Positions 33,159 through 43,852 of a DNA stretch of 64,000 nucleotides are shown here, piece after piece. The DNA comes from Hypericum androsaemum. Its lineage: Eukaryota > Streptophyta > Magnoliopsida > Malpighiales > Hypericaceae. Below the pieces are notes generated by a model. It was not told the DNA's origin. It worked only from the letters and a program-made list of their open reading frames with translations, and did no database searches. The position numbers and the translations under genes were made by a program. Positions within the stretch are counted from its first letter, which is position 1. Every line of letters begins with the position of its first letter. The stretch covers positions 12,272,428-12,336,427 of the forward strand of contig OZ023194.1 in the NCBI GenBank assembly GCA_963995505.1, read 5' to 3'.

Positions 33159-33560
33159 TATTTACAGTAGATGTCTGTTTAATTAGACCGCCATCATATT
33201 GTTATTTTTGTCCCTATCATCCCGTGTCAGGGTTGGATAATTTCCGTGTTTTCTGCTTTTTTTGGATGTGCTAACTATTTCTCAGGCTCTATCTCTAAAA
33301 TCGAACCCTAATTCTTTATCATCAGTAGTCATCTATCATGCCATCAAAAATTGATAGGCAGAAATTTGAATGATGCGTCGTCAGCACGAAGACTGTACGA
33401 TACGTCGAGTTATCATAGATCATCAAAATTACGAGACGAGCCAGAGTTGATCATTTATCTAATTAAATCTAAAATTATTTTGGTAATCCGAGTAATATAT
33501 ACTATCAAACAAACTATAACTAATTTAATGAGTCATCCGCAACTTTATGGCCTAAATTAG
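33159..33560. other. Intergenic, no feature seen
   Basis: About 400 bp of AT-rich DNA between two transposons. Nothing recognised. Confidence 0.4.
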
Positions 33561-33566
33561 TTCTTA

Positions 33567-34094
33567 CCAATGTTTTAAAAACCACAGTCCGACTGGCGGT
33601 CCGACTAGTCTGACTGCGACCCTGGACCAAACTTGGGTCGATTTTTGCCAAAAATTCAGCAAGCAGTTCGACCAGAATCTGGTTGGACTACCCGGTCAGG
33701 TCTTTCCGGGTGACCCGGTTCGCCCGAATCACAAAAATTTGAGTTTATTTTTTTCATTTTATCGGATTTAATTTAGAAAAAAAATATCAACTTCCATGCT
33801 CGGAGCGTATACATCACTTTTGAATGACAACAAATTTATATTTTTAAACAATTCTCGATAATATATCAACTAAGTTAATTGAATTGGACTAATCATCTTC
33901 TTGTACTTCTGGACTTGTTTAATTCATATTTGAAGACTTTGTTTAGATAAATTGTATAACAAAGTTGCTAAATATTTGAACTTATTAAACCTTATTTAAT
34001 AATATTAATATAAAATAGAAGATCCGATCTGATCGATGAACCAAAAATTTTTAGGATTCTGGGTCGCCTTCTGGGTCAGTTTTTAAAACATTGG
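33567..34094. mobile_element. 528-bp MITE with CCAATGTTTTAAAA ends
   Basis: The inverted ends are CCAATGTTTTAAAAACC on the left and its near complement on the right. A 6-bp duplication TTCTTA flanks it (33561-33566 and 34095-34100). Subterminal DNA is rich in GGTCCGAC/GGGTCGCC strings. The superfamily is uncertain because 6 bp does not fit hAT (8) or Mutator (9) well. Confidence 0.65.
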
Positions 34095-34120
34095 TTCTTA
34101 CTTATACATGCATGACTTAA

Positions 34121-34436
34121 TGATGGAGATAATGATGAATATAGTTTATTAATTATTTATAGCTTTATTATTAATTATCTATAGTTTTAGATTATTATTA
34201 ATAGTTCGATTTATAGTAGAATTCTATATAATAGGTTTCTTTTAGTTTTCTATAAGTAGGACCAATACGTTATTGTTTTAGATGGTTGAATATTGATTAT
34301 TAAAATTTAGAGTTTCCCTTATTCTTGTCGCTTTTTGGTATTCGTAGAATCAACGGATCGAGACTTTTATCGTATTTTTTTGGGTATTCTCAGAATCAAC
34401 AGATTCACGGTCTCCTATCCATGTTCTCCTGCATCA
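34121..34436 (+). repeat. 5' LTR
   Basis: Left LTR of the 34121 element, followed by the tRNA-Met-type primer binding site. Confidence 0.9.
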
Positions 34437-34795
34437 ATTGGTATCAAGAGCTGCGTTCGTTCCTCATGGTGTTTGATCTAATTGATCAGAGTTCGTTCTA
34501 TAAAAAAATCAAAAAAAGAAAAGAGGCGGAACCCGTTTAAGGGATTTTGGAGGAGACTCAGCCGGCCAGCTATCGACGCTCACCGTCGGCCGCCCTTCGC
34601 TTTCCACCTCCACCGTCTAACGTCCGCTACTGGCTTGTAGTCGGTCGCCTTCGATTTGGATAATTTTTCCCCTTTTCAATTTAGGGTTTTGGCGATTTGG
34701 GGTGTTTCGTGACTGATAGAATTTTTTGAAAGGACAAATTATAGTTTGATCCCATAAGCTTTTCTAAAATTGCAGATTAGTCCTTATGAGCTTAA

Positions 34796-35167
34796 TTGAA
34801 AATGCTTGATTCTATGGTGTCTATGGTGCATATTCCTACTTTGTGTAATTTTTCTGATTTCAATTGGGAAATTTTGAGAAGAGATTTTGTGAAGTGGCTT
34901 GTCAATGTGGAGATATACTTTGATAATGTGGAGATATACTTTGATATTCACAAGTTTGCGGAGCTGGATAAAGTCATATTTGTCAAACAACAATTGCAAG
35001 GTGATCTTATGAATTGGTGGTCTGGTTTAAATCTTCGACGAAAATGTTATGGTAAGCAGAAAATCTCTCGATGGCCTAAGATGAAAGAGAAGCTGATTTA
35101 TGAGTTGTTTTTCCGAGATGCTTATAAAGTTTGGGCTGCTGTTGATGACAAGCACCATCGCTTTTAA
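34796..35167 (+). pseudogene. gag-like remnant of the LTR element
   Basis: Open stretch of 123 codons containing LVNVEIYFDIHKFAELDKV-type sequence and LMNWWSGLNLRR followed by WPKMKEKLIYELF. This resembles the retrotransposon gag region, where a W..W...R block before a W..MK..L block is common. A 21-bp in-frame duplication is visible (NVEIYFDNVEIYFD). The frame ends early. Further short frames at 35318-35581 and 35586-35876 are unrecognised. Confidence 0.55.
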
Positions 35168-35812
35168 GAACAATACAATCTTCAATATGATATGATGTTC
35201 CAGGAATTGCAAATTAAGATATATGAAATATAAGCTAATTTTGAAGATTTGAAGCAGCTGATGGCTGAGACCTCGAGGAATCAACATACTTCATAACCGG
35301 AAGAAGTAAAAGAGGCTTTGGTAGGGAAAGAGTTTGGTGGATCCTCTAATGACTTATTTGGCGAATCGATTTATGACTCCTACTCTGGTGAGGAAGATTT
35401 ATTTGGTGAACTAATTTATGACTTCTACTCTAGGGAGGAGGACGGGGTTGGAGAAGTTGTGGCTGGTGAGTTGGTGGATGTGCTTTTATCCCAGGTTGCC
35501 AAGGATTATAAGGTTGAGTCAAGAACATTGACTTTCTCGGAGTTGACAAGTTTGAATACGTCGAAGTTTCTCCTTTGTTAATTATGTGGAATATGCTGAA
35601 AGAAGTAGAGCAAGCTACTCGAAAGAAAGAGTTCATGGTCTTTCATCTGGAGAATATTCGTGGTTGCCTAGGTTCCAAGTATTTTTTCAGCTGGAATGGA
35701 CGATATCAAATGTCACCACGTCGCTCGAATGTGTCAAAGAGTGCATGTACGAAGGACTCAAGCTGGTCGACGACTTCAAATTCGAGGGCGAATTTCTCCA
35801 ACCGGGGGAGAA

Positions 35813-36129
35813 TGATGGAGATAAGGATGAATATAGTTTATTAATTATTTATAACTTTATTATTAATCATCTATAGTTTTAGATTATTATTAAGAGTTTG
35901 ATTTATAGTAGAATTCTATGTAATATGTTTCTTTTAGTTTTCTATAAGTAGGACCAACACGCTATTGTTTTAGATGGTTGAATATTGATTATTAAAATTG
36001 AGGATTTTTCTTATTCTTGTCGCTTTCCGATATTCGTAGAATCAACGGATCGAGACTTTTATAGTATTTTTTCCGGGTATTCTCAGAATTAACGGATTCA
36101 TGATCTCCTATCTACATTCTCCTGCATCA
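35813..36129 (+). repeat. 3' LTR
   Basis: Right LTR of the 34121 element, preceded by the polypurine tract. It differs from the left LTR by a modest number of substitutions. Confidence 0.9.
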
Positions 36130-36134
36130 CTTAA

Positions 36135-36426
36135 TATCTGAGAAGCATATGACTACTAGCAGGATCAACCATGTAATATACGTTTACGATCCCGATGATC
36201 ACACGATTTTGATCCGAGTCTAATAGGGTCGGGAGGTTGATACAAGCACGATCATAGTGGATAGTTCAATCACAAGTATCAAAATTATAATGCAACCATT
36301 TTTTATCTTACAAAATGCAAAAACTAATAATTTATTTTCAAAAATAGGTAATTTGGTTTAGACTTAATGATCCAACGGGGTGAACCAGCTGGTCCAATCA
36401 TTCTCCAAATTTTTTCATAATGGTCC
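36135..36426. other. Short spacer with the left half of an interrupted MITE
   Basis: Positions about 36350-36426 (TGATCCAACGGGGTGAACC, CAGCTGGTCC) are similar in style to 36824-36890 (AACGGTTGGACCGGCCGGTC, CTTAAAACAATGTTT). They are probably the two halves of a MITE like the one at 33567, split by the element at 36436. Confidence 0.4.
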
Positions 36427-36435
36427 AGTTTAGTG

Positions 36436-36814
36436 GGGACTGGATTTGTACCTGGAGGCCAAATCCAGCACGGTGCTGGAGGATTTTTATTGAAGGACAA
36501 GCAGGGACTATTTTACAAAAATGCAGAAATACGGGGGTGCAAAATAAAAAAAGTCCACAACCATTGAATCGTAACTGGGTAAACCATTGAATCGTAACTG
36601 AGTAAACCATTGAATCGTAACTGAGTAAACCATTGAATCGTAACTGGGACGGACCCCGATTTATCCGGGACGGGAAAGAACGGACTATTGAATCATAACT
36701 AGGTAGACCATTGAATCATAATTAAGTGAACCATTGAATCATAATTAAATCAACCATTGAATCGTCCAGGACGGTCCTGGTTGGATTTGGCCTTCCAGGA
36801 CTAAATCCGCTCCC
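36436..36814. mobile_element. Mutator-like MITE filled with 23-bp repeats (copy B)
   Basis: 379 bp, the reverse-orientation copy of the 9064 element. The ends read GGGACTGGATTTGTACCTGG and, on the right, the complement of GGGAGCGGATTTAGTCCTGG. A 9-bp duplication with one mismatch (AGTTTAGTG / GGTTTAGTG) flanks it. Inside are seven to eight 23-bp units with core ACCATTGAATCGTAACTG or ACCATTGAATCATAA, split by the CGGACCCCGATTTATCCGGG motif. Confidence 0.87.
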
Positions 36815-36823
36815 GGTTTAGTG

Positions 36824-37900
36824 ATAGATCAAAAGTTTGACCAGCTAACGGTTGGACCGGCCGGTCACTGGTCTTAAAACAATGTTTATCACAAGACCAG
36901 TTATTAACCTCTGTTTATTGGTTCCCATCAAATCTATATCGCAATTTCCTTCCAATTTCCGATTACTCTGTATCCCAGTATCCTCCCCGAAGAGGAAAAG
37001 ACGGAGCAAAACTCTAATAACAAGCTCCCAACTGAAAAGCAAAGCATTAGATTCCTTGGGAAAAAAATCGATCATCGAACAATTCCAAGCCCACGTCTCC
37101 CTTCTATTCCCTTCCGTTTCTTCTTCACTCTGTTTTCTTTTCTCTCTTCAAACACCAGCTACCGAGAGAGGCCGGTTCTGTTATTTTCTGCACTGGGTTC
37201 TTCGAGATACGGGTTGTTACAGCTAAGATCCCATCTGGGTATTCCTTTTCCCCTCCAAATTAATAGTTTTTCTTGTCAAGTTTTGTTTTTTATCTGGAAT
37301 TTTGTTTCTAGTGTTTGTTTCTGGAATCCAATAAGGGCAATCCTAATTTGTCTTGTCGGTGATTCTCGTGAAGTTGAACCTGAGGTCCATTCCTTGTTGG
37401 GTTGAAAGTTTCCTTCTTAGTAGTTCAAGGTTTAAGCTTAGAAATTGAGCTGGTTCATGGTTATTTGGCCTCCTTGTCTGATCTGTTAGTCAATGAGTTA
37501 CAGTTGATGCTTGCTTTTTTTATTGGTTGACTATCTTAGTTTGATTGGATTTAGTTAGTTGTTTTTTAAGTTTGAGTGATGTTGCTGCTTCGTTATCTCC
37601 TTCGGCGATGCCTTCGTCGTTCATCTGGGTGTGCTTTTGATTTTCTGTCTCGCATTGTCATTTGTGCCTTTCTCCTTGATATCTTTCTAGTCATCATTTT
37701 TGTAGATAGTTGTCGTAGATAGCAGTTCCCTTTCGTAATCCGATTTGCGTAACTCCACGTTGCTTAATTTTTCGCTCTCTTGAAATGATTGGTCCGTAAC
37801 TGGAGTCTCCGTATTAGGTATGCATTTCAGTGACGAAATTTTGTGAATACTATGTTTTGAAAATATAGGAAATTGGGTAAGTGAGACTAAAGAGCATCCC
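36824..37900. other. Probable leader region of the acetyltransferase gene
   Basis: After the right half of the split MITE, positions about 36920-37240 are C/T-rich and leader-like. No credible coding frame. The TRIM at 37901 now separates this DNA from the start codon at 39367, so if it is the first exon, the TRIM lies in a 5' UTR intron. Confidence 0.35.
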
Positions 37901-39134
37901 GATAAAGTTTGGTGGAAGTTTAACGAGTGCAAGTGAACAGAAATGTTCTTGCCTTTTTTAATTGATTCAAGAATGACGAACACATGTACATATTTATATG
38001 ACAGCTATAAAACTAATTAGCCAGGCTTAAGTTCCCATGTTAAACCAACTCCATCATTCTAGTGGAGATTGTTACGTGGGCTTCATGGTCTCCTGGATCA
38101 AAGGTACCGAATTGCAGCTGGTGAAGAGATGGTTACGTGCGAGAGATTTGTGGAGATGTGCTGGCGTGGCTTGGGAAGGTTGCTGAGGAGCTGGCGGCTG
38201 TTGAGAAGTGTCCGAGACTTGAGGGATATTTGTTACTCCCCCGCAAGTTGGAATGCAAGAGAGGAAATGTCGAGCATGTCCAACTTGGAGAACAAGAACT
38301 TCAGCCGCTTGGCAGAGAGAGCTTTGGTGAAGGCGTTGCCGTGAGCTTGAAGTAACGCCATTAGATTGGAACACTGCTCCGAGGACAATCAAAGCTGAGA
38401 GAGATGGTTGGACGCTTGAAGTAACGCCATTAGATTGGAACACTACTCCGAGGACAATCGAAGCTGAGATAGATGATTGGACGCTTGAAATAATGCCATT
38501 AGATTGGAACACTGCTCCGAGGACAATCGAAGCTGAGATAGATGATTGGAGAGCGATGCATCGGTAGGATTCGTGACGGCCATGGTTGCTATTGATCAAC
38601 CTAGCTTGTAGTCACGGAAGGAAGAACCTTTAGGTGTTGTGCTTATTGAAGCACTTGATACGATTTGTGATCTGATTGGAGAAGGATTCATCGTAAGGAT
38701 TAGTGACAGCCATAGCCGCTTTGAGATCGACTTGACTCTTGGTCACGAAAAAGAATAAATCTTTAGGTGTTGATGTACCTAAACGACTCTGATACCATGA
38801 TAAAGTTTGGTGGAAGTTTAACGAGTACAAGTGAACATAAATGTTCTTACCTTTTTTAATTGATTCAAGAATGACGAACACATGTACATATTTATATGAC
38901 AGCTATAAAACTAATTAGCTAGGCTTAAATTCCCACGTTAAACCAACTCCATCATTCTAGTGGAGATTGTTACGTGGGCTTCATGGTCTCCTGGATCAAA
39001 GGTACCTAATTGCAGCTGGTGAAGAGATGGTTACGTTCGAGAGATTTGTGGAGATGTGCTGGCGTGGCTTGGGAAGGTTGCTGAGGAGCTGGCGGCTGTT
39101 GAGAAGTGTCCGAGACTTGAGGGATATTTGTTAC
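37901..39134 (-). mobile_element. TRIM retrotransposon, 1.2 kb, upstream of the MCC1-like gene
   Basis: Two 336-bp direct repeats (37901-38236 and 38799-39134) flank a 562-bp interior. A 5-bp duplication ATCCC flanks the element (37896-37900 and 39135-39139). On the minus strand the primer binding site TGGTATCAGAGTCG abuts the right LTR, and the purine tract GCGGGGGAG abuts the left LTR. The interior has no coding capacity but holds three 69-bp tandem repeats. Confidence 0.88.
38345..38551 (-). repeat. Three 69-bp tandem repeats inside the TRIM
   Basis: Units start at 38345, 38414 and 38483 with GCTTGAA(G/A)TAA(C/T)GCC, followed by ATTAGATTGGAACACT and CCGAGGACAATC. They differ by a few substitutions. 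The repeat period divides by three, so frames stay open through it, but it is not thought to be coding. Confidence 0.88.
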
Positions 39135-39366
39135 ATCCCATTCGGTCATCTACCATTTAGGAGATTTGCTTCTCTGGCCTCTACATGCTAAATACTCGTG
39201 CTCGTAGCTGTTCTTATGATTAGGAACTAACATCAAGGATCCTTGCTCTCAATTTCAGCCACTGCAGCCTGGGAAACATGATTCATGTCGCATAAATAGA
39301 TGAGACCGTTCCGCAGTCCCTCCTTGTCGGGTAGCATCTTTTCAAGGAATAAAGGCATAACTATCA

Positions 39367-41491
39367 ATGGTAAATCCGAGGATTTCTCATCGCCCAACCA
39401 TATGCTATAGGCCTGTAAGACCTTCTGACTTGGAGATTTTAGAGGGAATTCATGCCGATATATTTCCTATCAGGTGTGTGCTTATTATCCTTTTTTATTT
39501 TGCTCATATGTTCTGAAGTATGAGAATATATAGTTCATGTATTGCACAAAATTTCCTTTATCTTTGCAGATATGAGTCAGAATTTTTCCAGAATGTTGTC
39601 AACCAACGTGACATTGTGTCCTGGGCGGCCGTTGACCGAAGCAGACCCAACGGTCAGAGTGATGAAATGATTGGATTTGTCACTGCACGCATAGTCTTGG
39701 CGAAAGACAGCGATGTTAGTCTTTCGTGCTGTCACTCTAGTGATATGTCATTATGTCCTGTATCAAGTATTTGGGTTGTGCAACTTAAAGCTTGTCTGAA
39801 CAGTAATTTCTGTTTGATTTTGCCGAATCCCAAAGTGTTCCGTGCTAAAGATTTTCGGACTTAAGTTGTTTGCATAGTTTTATCTCATGAAGTGACAAGT
39901 TACCAAAGTTTTTCTGTCATTTGATTCACGGCTTTTGTTTCATGTTGAAAACTTGTTTTGGAATCTTTTTTTTTTTAAAGGTAAATTTTTACGCCATGAT
40001 TACATTGCCAGGGCTTGAACCCTGGACCTCCTAGAACTTGTCAACACCTTGTGCCATTAGGCTATAAGCCCTTGGCTTTGGAATCTAATTATGTCAAATT
40101 GTCTTATGTGATATCAAAGGGGTGGCATGTCCGGTCGTAGAAGCAGAGGGATAATGTTGTTAGCCTTTTGCTTTTGTTGTCACTGCATATGCATAGTGTT
40201 AGTTGGGAGCGTCTCAAATTACATGGTTTGTTTGATCTGTCCTGCAGATAGGTGATTTGCTCAGATATGATCCCACGAAGCCAGATCAAACGCTGATCTA
40301 CATCCTTACTCTTGGGGTAGTTGAAACATACCGAAATCTTGGCATAGGTAGAAACTTCCTATTTTGTAATTTCCTCTGTCTTCATCACATGAATGTCACT
40401 CTCTTTAATTTACATGGTTGAAATTGAAAAGTATCTAAATCGGGAGCAATTGCTTGCTTATTGAAATTGCAGCTAGTTCTCTTGTTCGCGCGGTCATCAA
40501 ATATGCTTCGCAAATTGCAATGTGCCGTGCTGTTTATCTTCATGTGATCTCTTATAACATTCCTGCTATACATTTCTATGAGAAAATGTCCTTCAAATGT
40601 ATACGGAGGCTGCAAGCTTTCTATCTAATCGGGGGCCGGCATTACGACTCCTATCTGTTCGTGTACTACGTAAATGGTGGCCGTTCTCCTTGCTCGCCTC
40701 TGTAAGTAGAACCAGTTCCTTTTCTTTTCCTCAACTCTGTAAACAAGTTGCATTTATGTTCCTGGGCAAGGACTCGGGAGCTGAAAATCTGAGCATTTAG
40801 GAAGAAATTCATGCGATTCACCATTGAATTTACTAGTGAATCAGCATCTAGACACAAATCGTCGTTTATGCACTTCACTTGTATGAATTCTTACGAGGCT
40901 AGGCTCCTAATAGGAAAATGAGTTATTGCCGTGCATGTCAGATTTAGGAAGCACATGCAATCACTATGCACACTGACTCAAGCCCGACATGAAGTGAAGG
41001 ATGTGAAAGGTATAGGAAACAAGAAGGAATGGTAGCCAACTAGTTTATATGAGTAGTAAGCATCGACTCTGAAGTCAATGTAATTGGGTAGTGGTCAGAG
41101 GTCTATTTTATGGAGTTTCTATGTTTGGGTGTCTGAAGTTGATATTTGCTTCTTTCTGATTGAAAAAAACTGGATGATGTTCCCTACGCTCTAATGTTCA
41201 TGAGGAGCTTACCTAGTCGGAACATGCAAGTAACTGATGCCGGCTTTCTGGGCGAAGAGTATTTCTTTTCAGAATGTTTCGTCTTAGCAGCGTTCTTGAT
41301 CGATTTGCAGGGAGCTGCTCACCGCAGCGATGGGTTACATGAAGACTGGTCTAAAGTCGGTTGCTGCAAAGCTAAGGAAAGACGAAGAGAAGCCTTCGAG
41401 GTGGCCAAAATGTAAAGAAACGCATAACCTTGTCTCAATACAAAATAAACGAAACCTCACCGGTGATATTTCCGGTTATGAATGTGTGTAA
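39367..41491 (+). CDS. MCC1-type N-acetyltransferase (NAA60-like, GNAT)
   Basis: Five coding exons, 253 residues: 39367-39473, 39570-39714, 40248-40347, 40473-40701 and 41311-41491. Junction phases agree; one donor is GTTAGT. The protein starts MVNPRISHRPTICYRPVRPS, and YESEFFQNVVN and SWAAVDRSRPNGQSDEMIGF follow as in Arabidopsis MCC1. The acetyl-CoA-binding core is LTLGVVETYRNLGIASSLVR (R-x-x-G-x-A loop). YNIPAIHFYEKMSFKCIRRL and YDSYLFVYYVNGGRSPCSPL complete the GNAT fold. MCC1 was described as a histone acetyltransferase affecting meiotic crossovers, and the family is related to the Golgi N-terminal acetyltransferase NAA60. There is no obvious membrane segment; the C-terminal part (YMKTGLKSVAAKLRKDEEK) is amphipathic. 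Intron 2 carries a SINE, and the 5' region carries a TRIM. Confidence 0.93.
39967..40076 (-). mobile_element. tRNA-derived SINE in intron 2 of the acetyltransferase gene
   Basis: Read on the minus strand it has an A-box (TAGCCTAATGG) and a B-box (GGTTCAAGCCC) like a tRNA promoter, and it ends in a poly(A) tail (poly-T at 39967-39976 on the given strand). A perfect 10-bp target duplication TTTGGAATCT flanks it (39957-39966 and 40077-40086). It is about 110 bp, with no coding capacity. Confidence 0.88.
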
Positions 41492-42284
41492 AATGTTTCT
41501 TCTTCTTTGAAAGAGCTTGGAGTTTGAGCTATAAAAAAGCTATACTGATATGCATCCTCTTGAGTCAACCTGTAGCTTCCATATAGAATACCACTTCTTT
41601 AAAATTATTTTTTCACATTGAATTTAGGCGACCCTATTGGATTAGATACCTGACTCGAACTTTGATTAGTATGTACAATGCGTATTCGGATATGATTGTA
41701 GAATAAAAATTAATCTTGTTTAGAAGAATTCAACACAAGTTGTCGGTCAACGACTTCCTTTCATACTATTATTTCGTCTTAAATGGTCAAACTGAACCCA
41801 GAAGTCTAACCTTCAGAAAAGGAAAAAAAAGAACCCAGAGGCCAGAAGTCTGCGAGATTCTAATTTTGATTTCCACACTTTAGTCCTTTTAATATTAGAC
41901 AATTTCTGCAAAATATTTCGAGTTGCAAAATCTGTTATTAGAAAGGACTTTGGTTCGATATTTTTATACACCATTTGTAATTAGGACTAAATTGAAGATA
42001 AATAAGAACTTTTTGAATAAAGATAAAATAAATCAGAGAGCTCCCAAAAATCAAAACCCTCCGCCCAAAATGTGTCGTTGCTATACATTCCTCCTATAAC
42101 TTTCTCAATTCTCCAAATGCGGTCAATTTTCACACTGTTTGTACTAAAAAATATATATTAAACTATAGGGTACCAAAATAAAATTATCCCAATAACGGTA
42201 CTCCAATCCCCTAAAACCCTAATCTAATCAAATCTCTTTCCCATCCCCAAACTCTCTCTCTCTCTCTCTCTTTTCATCTTCAAC
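41492..42284. other. Spacer between MCC1-like and THO7 genes
   Basis: Contains the 3' UTR of the acetyltransferase gene and the promoter and leader of THO7. A CT microsatellite lies at about 42250-42271, in the probable THO7 leader. Nothing else seen. Confidence 0.5.
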
Positions 42285-43852
42285 ATGTTGAAGGGAAGAA
42301 AACCGCCGGGCGGGAGATCGGAGGTTGCGGCGGCGAACTACGCCTTCAACCCCGTCGACGACGACCTAATCATAAAACACCGCCTCCTAACCCGGACGAC
42401 CACGACAAGGGGCGAACCCCCACTCAAGAAGCTCCAGAAGAAGTTCACCGCCCTGGTCGTCGAGGCCGCCAAGGAGGACGACAGTAGCCTCCCGGACTGC
42501 AACCGCCTCGCCCGCACCTTCCTCCAGGAGCTCTCCACCTTCGAGATCCCGCTCCTCAAGAGCCGCGCCGTCGTCGGGGCCCACCTCCGGGAGAAAGACA
42601 ACTACCACGACCTCCGCGAGGAGGTGGACCGCGACGCTGCCCGCGCCAAGGGGGACATCGAGGCCCTCAAGGGCGTGCTGGAGGAGAGCAGGGTGGAGCG
42701 GCGGCACAAGGAGGAGTGCGAGGCAATCAGGAGGCTGGTCGCGATGCAGCCCCCTCGGGCGGAGACGCAGAGGAGTATTGGCGAGCTGGAGAGGGAGATC
42801 GCGGGGCTGGAGGCGGAGAATCTCGCCGCTGCTAGGTTGCTGGAGCTTCGGAAGAAGCAGTTCGCGCTCTTGCTGCACGTGGTAATGTGGGCTGGATTTA
42901 GCTGTTTGTTGTGTTCCTGTTTTGTTAGCTTATTAAGCGGGGTTGGTTATCGAAGGGTTGATGTGCTTTGGCTAGACAAGTGAAATATTAGGAAGGACGT
43001 GTGACTGCCTATAAAGATTTGAGCTAAAACCATTCTCGATGATTTGGAGTACAAGGATGGTTGCGAGGAGTTTTTATATGATAGAGCGTGATGGCGGGCT
43101 AGGATCCATTTCGTGGATCCCATTTGATAGGTTAAGCCTACATCTTGGTGGTGTGCTGCTTTGTCGATGGAGTAGCTAACTTGTTCATTGATTATCGGAA
43201 CAATCTAAGTAATGCTTGCAAATCAGTTGGAGGAAGCAAGAGCCTGGATTATTTGTTTTGAGATTAAAAAAAAGGGAGTGTTAGAGTAATGAATCTTCAG
43301 AGTAGTGGTATAACTTTACAGGTTAGATTGGGTACTTGAAATTCGTGTTGTTTTCAAAATGGTGAATCCGTCCTTTTTCAATTTTATTGTACTTGCATTA
43401 CGTGTTTGTATCACATGTAAATAGAGTATGGCTGGAGACATCTTGCTGCCGTCAGGAATGTTTTTGAATCAATACGAGAGCGTTGAACTCTTCCAGTGTT
43501 TTTTTTAGGGTACTCTTCCAGTATTCTTGATAGTATTTTGAAGGTATACTATGGTTCTGTGTGTTGATGAGGGTCCAACTTGAATGGGCATTTAATTCTG
43601 AGTAATATCTGCTAGGCCTTTATTTTTTCTGAAGGTGTGTTGCCAATATGGTGATGGCCATATCTATTTATCCTCTCTTGTACTGTTCCCCCTTTGATCT
43701 TCTGTTTCTTGTCTCTGTAGGTAGATGAGTTACAAACCACCATAGAGGAAGACCAGAAGAATTTAATTGAAGAAATGAAAATGGCTAGTGAAGAGCACAA
43801 GAGTGCAGTGGAAGACGCTACGGTTGGCTTGGACATCATGGCTGTTGATTAA
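42285..43852 (+). CDS. THO complex subunit 7 (THOC7 homologue)
   Basis: Two exons (42285-42881 and 43721-43852), 242 residues. The N-terminus ([50 protein letters not shown]) and [15 protein letters not shown] are almost unchanged from plant THO7. The rest is coiled coil (about 95-235), including [40 protein letters not shown] and [18 protein letters not shown]. The exon junction follows LLHV and is in phase. The protein is part of the nuclear THO/TREX complex, which couples transcription to mRNA export and small-RNA pathways. Exon 1 is very GC-rich compared with exon 2 and its flanks. Length is usual for the family. Confidence 0.96.

Larger units (their letters stand above)
34121..36129 (+). 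mobile_element. Non-autonomous LTR retrotransposon, 2.0 kb
   Basis: Two LTRs (34121-34436 and 35813-36129), about 316 bp each, start TGATGGAGATAA and end CCTGCATCA. A 5-bp duplication CTTAA flanks them (34116-34120 and 36130-36134). The primer binding site TGGTATCAAGAGC follows the left LTR after two bases, and the purine tract CCGGGGGAGAA precedes the right LTR. The interior is about 1.4 kb with a short gag-like frame and no protease, reverse transcriptase or integrase. It therefore depends on other elements. Confidence 0.92.

Noticed and set aside
35318..35876. Possible env or integrase frames in the 34121 LTR element
   Set aside because: No catalytic or zinc-binding motifs are visible; the frames are short and end at the purine tract.
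38072..38599. Minus-strand frame of 175 codons
   Set aside because: It lies wholly within the TRIM and its 69-bp repeats, whose period is a multiple of three; this explains the open frame.
39980..40076. A tRNA gene
   Set aside because: A- and B-box motifs are present, but there is a poly(A) end and a 10-bp target duplication, and the sequence does not fold into a full tRNA; it is a SINE.
42338..42878. Minus-strand frames opposite THO7 exon 1
   Set aside because: Shadow frames caused by the GC-rich codons of the true gene, which is almost identical to known THO7.
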